Shown here piece after piece: positions 7,720-33,439 of a DNA stretch of 64,000 nt. The DNA is taken from positions 7,130,001 through 7,194,000 of the forward strand of contig NZ_CP022098.1 in the NCBI RefSeq assembly GCF_002305875.1, given 5' to 3'. The DNA comes from Cystobacter fuscus (lineage in GTDB: Bacteria > Myxococcota > Myxococcia > Myxococcales > Myxococcaceae). Below the pieces are notes generated by a model, which made no database searches, was not told the origin of the DNA, and saw nothing but the letters and a program-made list of their open reading frames with translations. Within the stretch, counting starts at the first letter, position 1; every line of letters begins with the position of its first letter. The position numbers and the translations under genes are program-made.

Positions 7720-9035
7720 TACGGCCTCCACTGCAAAACGGTTTTCAGCTTCAATACACCATCCCTGAGCTGATAGACGACCGCACCACCTCGGCCAAAG
7801 CCAGGAACGATGACGCGGTCCGCGTGGGCCGTGTCCCGAATGGTTCCTGGCGGAAGCCCCGACTTCTCGATCTGACGGCCGAACTCCTGCAAGGCCGCGC
7901 GAGCATCCTGCACGCTCGAGAAACCGGCCCGTTCAACCGCACGTTCCGCCGCGTGCGGCATGTTGCTGTTGACCACCTTATCAACGTGGATATCCGACGC
8001 GCCTCCTGTCAACTCGCCCGTGACATGACCGTTGCCTCGGCCATCTCCGGCCGACATCGCGACCGCGTTGGGGGCGAGGGTGATCGTGACAGCCTCGGCA
8101 CTCATGACAACCGTCTCGACCACCCCCACTGCCGCGAGGCGGAGGCCCATCTGCGTCTCGGCCTGCGCCGCCGCTTGCATCGCGCCGGGCAGCGTCGGCA
8201 CCTTCGCCGCCAACCCCGGCGCCGTGTTGCCGAGAGCCACCGTGGCCAGCATGGCGAACGCACGCGCCCCGTTGCGGCCCATGACCTTGCCGTACCGCTC
8301 CCCGGCCTCGCGCAGCTCGTTGAACGTGACGGCCCGATCTGCCTCGTCCATCAGCCGCTTGAAGCCCACGACGAGGCCCCAGAAGGTATCGACGCCCACG
8401 TAGGAGATGAGTGTGGCGGTCATCACCGCCGCGAGGCCCTTGGAGACCGTCACGTCGGGAATCGAGATGAGGACCATGTACGTCGTCCAGGTCCAAAGCA
8501 CCGCCGCCACCATGGCGTGTGGATCGGCCATGTCCTTGAACGCCTCCAGCATCTCGTCGAGCACGGCGCCATTGGCGAGGGCCAGGGCTAAAGCGAAACG
8601 GCCGTCCCCGTTGACGATGGGGCTCTCCGTCAGCAGGCGCAGACAGTCTCCAGGCCTGCCGGTGCGCTCGCACCAGCGCAGGTAGGCGCGAGTCAACTCC
8701 ACATCTGCCGCCGGTGGTGTCCCCTCCAGATCTTCGTCCGGCCCGAGCGAAGTGATGCGGCGGCTGCGTGTCTCGTACGTGTACGAACCACTCCGCATCT
8801 CGACCTCGAACAACTTCCGGGCGGATTCCTGGGGCCGAGTGGAGAGCCGAACCTCCCTGGCACGCTTCGCCACGGCCTCCTTGAACTCGTTGCCGTTCAA
8901 CTTCACCGGCTCGGCACCGGGGAGTGGTGTAAAAACGAGAGTATCGGCTTGGCCTGTGTCCAGGCGCACGACCCGAGAAGCGGTAGCACACCCTGCGAGG
9001 ACCACCAGTAACACCGCCGCCCAACCCAGCTTCAT
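7719..9035 (-). CDS. SitA-like polymorphic toxin lipoprotein
   Basis: A 438-residue lipoprotein with signal peptide and lipobox (MKLGWAAVLLVVLAGC), so the mature N-terminus is acylated cysteine. The middle part has hydrophobic helices (MVAAVLWTWTTYMVLISI and LATVALGNTAPGLAA). A linker with GDGRGNGH then leads to a C-terminal domain of about 90 residues, starting near VDKVVNSNMPHAAERAVERA. This domain ends in a beta-rich segment (DRVIVPGFGRGGAVVYQLRD) like small RNase-type toxin domains. Lipobox, variable C-terminal domain and an overlapping small partner gene match the myxobacterial SitA family, lipoprotein toxins passed between cells by TraA/TraB outer-membrane exchange. Family membership is inferred. 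The target is unknown. Confidence 0.6.
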   Translation of the reverse strand: MKLGWAAVLLVVLAGCATASRVVRLDTGQADTLVFTPLPGAEPVKLNGNEFKEAVAKRAREVRLSTRPQESARKLFEVEMRSGSYTYETRSRRITSLGPDEDLEGTPPAADVELTRAYLRWCERTGRPGDCLRLLTESPIVNGDGRFALALALANGAVLDEMLEAFKDMADPHAMVAAVLWTWTTYMVLISIPDVTVSKGLAAVMTATLISYVGVDTFWGLVVGFKRLMDEADRAVTFNELREAGERYGKVMGRNGARAFAMLATVALGNTAPGLAAKVPTLPGAMQAAAQAETQMGLRLAAVGVVETVVMSAEAVTITLAPNAVAMSAGDGRGNGHVTGELTGGASDIHVDKVVNSNMPHAAERAVERAGFSSVQDARAALQEFGRQIEKSGLPPGTIRDTAHADRVIVPGFGRGGAVVYQLRDGVLKLKTVLQWRP

Positions 9036-9230
9036 GGGAATTCCCCCCTGATGATGACCGCCCCTGATGGGTAGTCACTCCAATTGGGTACCCTGCTGGT
9101 CTGACAACTCCCGGTGTCCACCGCTCTCGGCGGCATCATTCGAGGGGATCATCAAGAGCGCCCGTGCTGCGGCATGAGGACCTTGGCGGGTCATCCCCGC
9201 TGACGTGATGGCTGATCGGCCAGCTCGTCT

Positions 9231-9405
9231 TCATCCGTCCCAGCGGTGGCGCGTTGCCCGATGTGATCTCCTCAGCGGCCTTCTTGGCCTCCTGGGCATG
9301 GGCCACGTAGGCGGCCGGGCCGCGCCGAAAGAGGGCCAGCCAGGCGAGCGCATCCTTCTCGTTGCCCCTGGCGTCCCCTGTGGTATAGAGCCGCCCGTGG
9401 TCGCG
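9231..9405 (-). pseudogene. Second fragment of the paralogous gene seen at 6190-6487
   Basis: The minus strand reads NEKDALAWLALFRRGPAAY and then VAHAQEAKKAAEEITSGNAPP, nearly the same as the segment at about 6300-6390. The DNA itself is close to identical over roughly 60 bases (6335-6395 against 9310-9365). Neither the start region (MSAEGRMFLRLLADHV in the other copy) nor the C-terminal LLGLRDLEQAL part is present, so this is a remnant and not a gene. Confidence 0.5.
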
Positions 9406-9487
9406 CGTCCGAGTCCTCCCACTCGCCCGCATTCAGTAGTTGCATGTCGGCGGGAGGAGAAGTAGAAGGGCGCCGCTATTACCTGAT

Positions 9488-9561
9488 GGCCAGGTAGCTC
9501 ACCTGGTTAGAGCGGCGGTCTCATAATCCGCAGGTAGTCGGTTCAAGTCCGACCCTGGCCA
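9488..9561 (+). tRNA. tRNA with CAT anticodon (elongator Met, or Ile2)
   Basis: A 74-base cloverleaf. The acceptor arms are GGCCAGG (9488-9494) and CCTGGCC (9554-9560) with discriminator A. The D-arm is GCTC...GAGC, the anticodon loop is CTCATAA, and the T-arm carries GGTTCAAGTCC. CCA is not encoded. A CAT anticodon in a non-initiator context can be elongator methionine or the lysidine-modified isoleucine tRNA. The loop CTCATAA occurs in both, so I leave the choice open. It is followed at once by an intrinsic terminator and so is a single-gene unit. Confidence 0.93.
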
Positions 9562-9564
9562 AGG

Positions 9565-9604
9565 CCCCGGAGTCACTCCCTGAGTGATTCCGGGGTTTTC
9601 TTTT
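9565..9604 (+). terminator. Intrinsic terminator of the tRNA gene
   Basis: A 14-bp stem (CCCCGGAGTCACTC against GAGTGATTCCGGGG, one G-T pair) is followed by a T-rich run, TTTTCTTTT. It begins four bases after the end of the tRNA. Confidence 0.9.
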
Positions 9605-10783
9605 GCCCTGAGCGTTCGTACGGCGCTCCTCCCCCGAGCGGGCGTCAGGGCCTCCGCCTTCCGCGACTGGAACGCGGCGCGTCCTCCGGAAGTGGAAGTG
9701 GCGCCCCCCTCCTCGCCGATTTCCCCCAGCTGGACGCACTGGACCTCATCCCGCACCGCTGCTGGACCGGCCCTGCCTCCATGGGGCAAGGTAACGCCTG
9801 ATCAGGAACGATTTCGAGAAGCCGAAAAGGATGTGGCATGTCTGAAAGCCGCTTTTTCCGATTTTCCCGTTGGGACATCCTGAACGTCGCGGTCATTCCT
9901 TTACATACGGCGATCTATCTCACGCTCGCGTATGAGTACAAAAGGCTGTCCCCGGTCGCGCTCGTGGCCTTGATCCCGGTGCTGTTCGCGATGTCACTGC
10001 AGAACGGTGGCGCGAACCACAACCACTACCACACGCCGTTCTTCCGGGCGCGCTGGCTGAACGTGGCCACCAGCATGGGCTTCTCCATGGGGGGCAATCC
10101 AAAGACAATCTACAATCTGGCCCATGGGCTTCACCATGCCACCGTGGGCGAATGGAACGACGCCTCCGTCCTCGCCATCCTCGGTGTCAAGCGGCCGCTC
10201 CACCAGCAACTCCTCGCGTACGTGACGTTCGTGTTCGAGTCCCTCGGCGCGAAGTATCTGATCCTCCTGATCCTCCTCAAGCGATGGCCCGTCGAGCGCC
10301 TGGCCGCGTTCGCGGCGCCCAAGACTCCGGAATCGGCGCTCCACATCTTCAAACGGATGCAGGACCCCACCGTCCGCCGGGCCGTGATGCTCGATGTCGC
10401 GGCCTGGGCTGGCTTCCGCCTGGTGCTGTGCTTGATCGATTGGCGGTTCTTCTTCTTCTATTTCCTCCCGGTGACCTATCTCATCGGCGCGCTGCGCCAG
10501 GCCGAAAACTACATCCAGCACTGGGGTGCGACCGATCCCAGCGACAAGAAGCGGGACTCGGTCAGCTGCTACGGAACCCTGTACAACCTGCTGACGTTCA
10601 ACCTCGGCTACCACCAGGAACATCACCTGCGCCCGGCGGTCCACTGGCTGAAGCTCCCGGCCTTGACCGCGGAGCTTCCGGCGGATCGGCGGATCGTTCC
10701 GCTGATCCACTACGTCAACCTGCCAATCTTCTACCCGGAGGTGGCCGCTGGGCTCGCGGCGAAGCGAGCCCAGGGCCAGGCGC

Positions 10784-29464
<18,681 letters not shown>

Positions 29465-29568
29465 TGGATGAAGGGCCCGGCAACCAAAGAATTCGAGAGC
29501 ATCCGCCAAGGGCCAATCCCTCGGATCGGCTCAAAGACAGACATACATTTCAGGGGAGATGGCTGGAT

Positions 29569-29730
29569 CTACCCGGCGGCGAAGAACCAGGAGATAACGA
29601 TGCGGCTCAGCGGCTGCGCCCGCGGCGCGGGGCGGTTGAACCGCTGGGTGGCGTAGAAGTCGGAGAGCTGGGCCTTCCCCACGAGGGACGGCTCCACGGT
29701 TGGCATTCGAAAGACTTTAGGGTTCACCAT
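29569..29730 (-). CDS. 53-residue peptide gene upstream of the NRPS
   Basis: An open frame of 53 codons starts at the ATG at 29730, with AGGAG seven bases upstream, one of the best ribosome-binding sites in the cluster. The peptide begins MVNPKVFRMPTVEPSLVGKA, has a central LSDFYATQRFNRPAPRAQP and ends in IVISWFFAAG. It has no signal peptide or cysteines and is not an MbtH protein. It lies 104 bases upstream of the NRPS start on the same strand and probably shares its promoter. A basic, proline-containing body with a hydrophobic aromatic tail and a GG-free C-terminus could be a peptide precursor, a small regulator or a leader peptide. I cannot choose among these. Expression is inferred from the start signal only. 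Confidence 0.5.
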   Translation of the reverse strand: MVNPKVFRMPTVEPSLVGKAQLSDFYATQRFNRPAPRAQPLSRIVISWFFAAG

Positions 29731-30087
29731 GGTGATTTCTCCTGACCCTGCTCGCCAAGGACCCGCCGGAATTCGCGGCGACTATCCATGAAGCAACAGC
29801 GAAAGGAAAGCCGAAGAAAAGCGTCCCGCCAGAGTGGAGGAGCGCCGGAAGGCCCCGCTCCCGTGTGATTGACAGTGCGTGTCAACCGTGTTAGTGAAGC
29901 GCGCTTCAATCACACCCTCGGTTGACGCTCCGGTGCCAGTCATGGAGGGAGTGCGAAGCAAAGAGGAGCTTGGAGCAAGCGGGTCCTCGCCTTCGTCCAT
30001 GACCTGGTCGGTGGCCCGGCCATGACAGCGACTCCCGAGGAACGTACCATTGACCACTCAGCGCTGTCGTCTGGATCGGGGATGACC
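29731..30087. promoter_or_regulatory. Divergent control region between the NRPS and the accessory operon, with nested inverted repeats
   Basis: This gene-free stretch must hold the promoters for both directions. At 29863-29914 three inverted repeats are nested: GTGTGATTGA (29863-29872) pairs with TCAATCACAC (29905-29914), TTGACA-N5-TGTCAA sits at 29869-29885, and a perfect 14-bp palindrome TGAAGCGCGCTTCA lies at 29895-29908. They could be operators for one or more dimeric regulators or an RNA hairpin. No regulator gene is adjacent. Confidence 0.5.
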
Positions 30088-30462
30088 ATGTCCGTAGAGA
30101 AGCAAGCTCCGCTCAAACCTCTCATCACCTTTGGCAAGTTCGCCAACGTCGACATGCGCGTGGCCCAGGTGCTGAGCGCGCCGATGGCGGAGGGGACCCG
30201 GAATCCGTGCCGCGTCATCGAGCTGGATGTCGGCCACCTGGGCAAGCTCCGCTCGATTGGCCAGTTCGCGCTGGTGCCCGAGGATCAGCTCGTCGGTCGC
30301 AAGGTGATCATCTGCTGCAATCTGGGCACACGGGCCATGGGCCCGTACACCTCGGAAGCGCTGGTGCTCGGCGTGCCTCATCCGAACAGCCCCGAGGGGC
30401 AGGATCAGGCCACGCCTCTCTACGTGGATGGTTCGACTCGCTGTGGTGACGGGGTCTTCTGA
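30088..30462 (+). CDS. CsaA/EMAP-type tRNA-binding OB-fold protein
   Basis: A 124-residue cytoplasmic protein covering one EMAP-type tRNA-binding domain. It opens with ITFGKFANVDMRVAQVLSA and has the later conserved turns GRKVIICCNLGTRAMGPYTS and LVLGV. Stand-alone domains of this size include CsaA-type chaperones and YgjH. The ATG at 30088 has GGGG eight bases upstream, and another ATG at 30082 is also possible. The stop shares one base with the next start (TGATG), so the two genes are translationally coupled. Its job in a lipopeptide cluster is unclear. A chaperone-like or nucleic-acid-binding role is all that the fold supports. Confidence 0.75.
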   Translation: MSVEKQAPLKPLITFGKFANVDMRVAQVLSAPMAEGTRNPCRVIELDVGHLGKLRSIGQFALVPEDQLVGRKVIICCNLGTRAMGPYTSEALVLGVPHPNSPEGQDQATPLYVDGSTRCGDGVF

Positions 30463-31916
30463 TGAAGCGCATCCATGAGTCCGGCTTCGGTTTCGCCGAG
30501 GCCCTGCAGGCCGCGCAGCAGTCGCTCGACAAGAACAAGAATGTTCTTCGCGACTATCTCGAATCCAAGGGCCCCGGCTCCGAGGAGCCCATCCTCTTCG
30601 ACTCCGAGAGCCTCGCCATCCTGGCCTACAAGGGCGCCATCGAGGCGGTCCGCGAGCGCTACTGGACGACGACGTTCCTCTCCTCCGGGTTCTGGTGCAG
30701 TCTGAACGAGAGCGTTCTCGGCGCCAACCTCCGCCTGCTGGCGGATCGCGAGCGGACGGGGGCCTCGGTGCGCAGATTGTTCCTGCTCCCCGTGCCTCCC
30801 GTTGAGGAGCTCCAACGCCTGCAGGACGAGCGGATGCTGCTGCGCAAGCAGCAGGACGTGGAGGGGCTGGCGCGCTTCGACCAGAAGTTCGCCAACCTCG
30901 CGGAGAACGTCCACGAGCTGATCCGCCATGGCTGCGACATCCGCATCGCCCATGGCGCGGAGCAACTGCACCCGTCGCTTCCCGAGGAGCTCGCCTTCGA
31001 GCCCGGGGACACGGAGATCGCCATCTACGACAACTGGCGGTTCGATCTCTTCCAGGGCGGACGCTCCGGCACCATCGAGAGCGTCTGCGGCTATACGCCC
31101 GCCACCGCGCGGTTCGAGCAGAACCGTGACCGCGTCGTCGAGTACTTCGAGCGGCTCTGGGCGAAGTCGCAGCCCATCGGCGAGTTCCTCGAGCGGATCC
31201 GCAAGCTCATCGAGTACTCCTCGACGCGGATCGAGTACGACACGAGCTGGCTCGTCCGGTACGATCACGCCCTGCCCCGCGAGGACGAGGCCCTCAAGGT
31301 GGCGGAGTTCAGCAGCGTGCAGGTGGAGCTGACGCGGCTGGTGCGCTGGGGCAAGGTCCGCCGCTTCCTGGACGTTGGCACCTGCACCGCGCGCTATCCC
31401 CTCGCGCTGCGCGAGGCCGTGCGCGCGGATGGCGACATCATGGCCGTCGACAACGACATGGACTGCGTGCGCTTCTCCCAGGAGAAGGTGCAGCGCGAGA
31501 GCGGCAACGACGCCCGCTTCAAGATCAAGTGCCATGACTTCAGGTCCACCGAGCTCCCGTCCGAGCGGAAGTTCGATCTCATCACCTGCATGATGGGAAC
31601 CCTGTCCCACTTCGAGCACGCCCCGTGGGAGGGGCACCGGCCTCCCGAGGACGCGCTCCAGCGAGCCATCGAGAACTTCGCCCGCCTGCTGGACGAGGAT
31701 GGCGTGTTGTTCTTCACCGTCTGGACCGAGAAGGCGTGCCAGGAGCTGCGCCTGCTGGGCATCTACACGGACGAGGACCGGCAACGGCTGGCACGCACGA
31801 GCATTACCCGCCAGGAGTTGCAGCGGCGGCTCGAGGCCGCGGGCCTGCGGGTTTCCGCGCCGCTGTTGCTCCAGGATCGGATGGACCTCTACCGCTGCGA
31901 GTGGCCTCGACCCTGA
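30462..31916 (+). CDS. SAM-dependent methyltransferase with an N-terminal extension
   Basis: A 484-residue cytoplasmic protein. The C-terminal half is a class I methyltransferase: motif I reads RRFLDVGTCTARYP near residue 305, with the acidic MAVDNDMDCV at the end of strand two. FDLITCMMGTLSHFEH is the segment after strand four. The first 270 residues are not recognised; they are helical and include an internal charged stretch (LQRLQDERMLLRKQQD) that may form a coiled coil. Translation is coupled to the preceding gene by a one-base overlap, and the MFS gene follows after 13 bases. Methylation of the lipopeptide is the simplest reading, but the substrate cannot be told from sequence. Confidence 0.8.
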   Translation: MKRIHESGFGFAEALQAAQQSLDKNKNVLRDYLESKGPGSEEPILFDSESLAILAYKGAIEAVRERYWTTTFLSSGFWCSLNESVLGANLRLLADRERTGASVRRLFLLPVPPVEELQRLQDERMLLRKQQDVEGLARFDQKFANLAENVHELIRHGCDIRIAHGAEQLHPSLPEELAFEPGDTEIAIYDNWRFDLFQGGRSGTIESVCGYTPATARFEQNRDRVVEYFERLWAKSQPIGEFLERIRKLIEYSSTRIEYDTSWLVRYDHALPREDEALKVAEFSSVQVELTRLVRWGKVRRFLDVGTCTARYPLALREAVRADGDIMAVDNDMDCVRFSQEKVQRESGNDARFKIKCHDFRSTELPSERKFDLITCMMGTLSHFEHAPWEGHRPPEDALQRAIENFARLLDEDGVLFFTVWTEKACQELRLLGIYTDEDRQRLARTSITRQELQRRLEAAGLRVSAPLLLQDRMDLYRCEWPRP

Positions 31917-31929
31917 CAAGGATCCGTTC

Positions 31930-33285
31930 GTGGAGCTGAAAGCGGTAATGACTCCCGGAAGGCCATGGGCCATCACCCACCCCCTCCGGGCGTTCTTCGT
32001 GACGTGGATCGGGCAGTTGCTGTCGCTGCTCGGCTCGCGGTTGAGCGGCTTCGCGCTCGGCCTCGCGGTGTACCAGGAGTCGGGATCGATCACCCAGTTC
32101 GCCATCTACTCCTCCCTCGTCCTGCTGCCCAACCTCCTGCTCTCGCCGTTCGCCGGAGCACTCGCGGATCGCTGGGACCGCCGCCGCGTCATGTTGCTCA
32201 GCGACGTGGGCGCGGGGGTGAATTCGCTGATCGTCCTGCTCCTCGTCACCTGGCACGACGCGGCGTTCTGGCGGTCACACCCGTGGCTCATCTATCCGCC
32301 CGTCATCCTGGGCGCGGCGTTCACGACGCTGCGCTGGCCCGCGTACTACGCCGCCTGCACGCTGCTGGTGCCCCGGCAGCACCTGGGACGAGCGAACGCG
32401 CTCATCGACCTGGCGGTCGGCGTGGCGCAGGTCGCCGCGCCCGTGCTCGCCGTCGCGCTCCTGGCGCGCATCGGGCTCGGGGGCATCCTGTTCATCGATC
32501 TGCTGAGCTTCCTCGTCTCCACGGGAGCGCTCCTGCTGGTGCGATTTCCCGCGCCTGTCAGACGCGAGACGGATCCGGCGAGAAGAGACTCGCTGTGGGA
32601 GGAGATGGGCCTGGGCTGGAAGTTCATCCGTGACCGGCCCGGGCTGATGGGACTCACGGCGTTCACCGGGGTCTTCAACTTCGTCATCAGCATGGTGCCC
32701 ACGCTGATCACGCCGCTGGTGCTCAGCTTCGCGGACGTGTCCACGCTGGGGCTCGTCCAGACGACCGCCGGGGTGGGAATGCTGGTGGGCGCCGTCGTGG
32801 CGAGCGTGTGGAGCGGCCCGCGCCACCTCGTCGCCAGCGTGCTGTGCGCCCACCTGCTCTCCGCGCTCGCGCTGCTCGTGGGTTGCCTGCGGCCGAGCGT
32901 CCCGCTCATCGCGGTGGCCTCGTCCGTCTTCCTCTTCTCGATTCCGCCCATCCAGAGCAGGGCCTGGGCCATCTGGCAGCGCAAGGTCGCGCCCGAGTTG
33001 CAGGGCCGTGTCTTCGCCGTGCGCCGGATGGTGACGCTGGCCGCATCGCCCGTGGCGTCACTGCTCGCCGGGTGGCTGGCGGACCGGGTTTTCGAGCCGT
33101 GGCTCGCGGTCGGTGGCGCGCTGGCCGGCACCGTCGGAAAGCTCCTGGGCACCGGCCCCGGACGAGGGATCGCGTTTCTCATGGGCATGCTCGGGGTGGT
33201 GTGCCTGGGCAACGTGCTCGCGGCCTGGTTCAACCCCCGGGTGCGAAACCTGGAGGACGAGCTGAGTGAGCCCGCTCCGTCGTAG
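31930..33285 (+). CDS. MFS exporter, EntS-like
   Basis: A 451-residue inner-membrane transporter of the MFS_3 (enterobactin exporter EntS) type. It shows about twelve hydrophobic spans and the family signature between helices 2 and 3, FAGALADRWDRRRVMLLSD. The opening FFVTWIGQLLSLLGSRLSGFA is typical of this group. I chose the GTG at 31930 because AAGGA lies seven bases upstream and it is 13 bases behind the methyltransferase stop. The ATG at 31948 is the alternative. As the last gene of the divergent operon it is the likely export route for the lipopeptide, or a self-resistance factor. Confidence 0.87.
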   Translation: MELKAVMTPGRPWAITHPLRAFFVTWIGQLLSLLGSRLSGFALGLAVYQESGSITQFAIYSSLVLLPNLLLSPFAGALADRWDRRRVMLLSDVGAGVNSLIVLLLVTWHDAAFWRSHPWLIYPPVILGAAFTTLRWPAYYAACTLLVPRQHLGRANALIDLAVGVAQVAAPVLAVALLARIGLGGILFIDLLSFLVSTGALLLVRFPAPVRRETDPARRDSLWEEMGLGWKFIRDRPGLMGLTAFTGVFNFVISMVPTLITPLVLSFADVSTLGLVQTTAGVGMLVGAVVASVWSGPRHLVASVLCAHLLSALALLVGCLRPSVPLIAVASSVFLFSIPPIQSRAWAIWQRKVAPELQGRVFAVRRMVTLAASPVASLLAGWLADRVFEPWLAVGGALAGTVGKLLGTGPGRGIAFLMGMLGVVCLGNVLAAWFNPRVRNLEDELSEPAPS

Positions 33286-33439
33286 TGGACCCGGCCTCGC
33301 GCGGAGTCACGCCCCCGCGCCCATTCACCCGGAAGTCGACACCCACCTCCCCGCTCCGCGCGAAGAGCATTGAACTCCTGGTAGCACGCGCTCCATGAGA
33401 CAGGGCATCCTCCGGATTTCTCCCGAGGAGGAGCGCGCG

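Noticed and set aside
29782-30057. A 91-codon minus-strand frame in the divergent control region
   Set aside because: It overlaps the nested inverted repeats, has no ribosome-binding site and no recognisable sequence.
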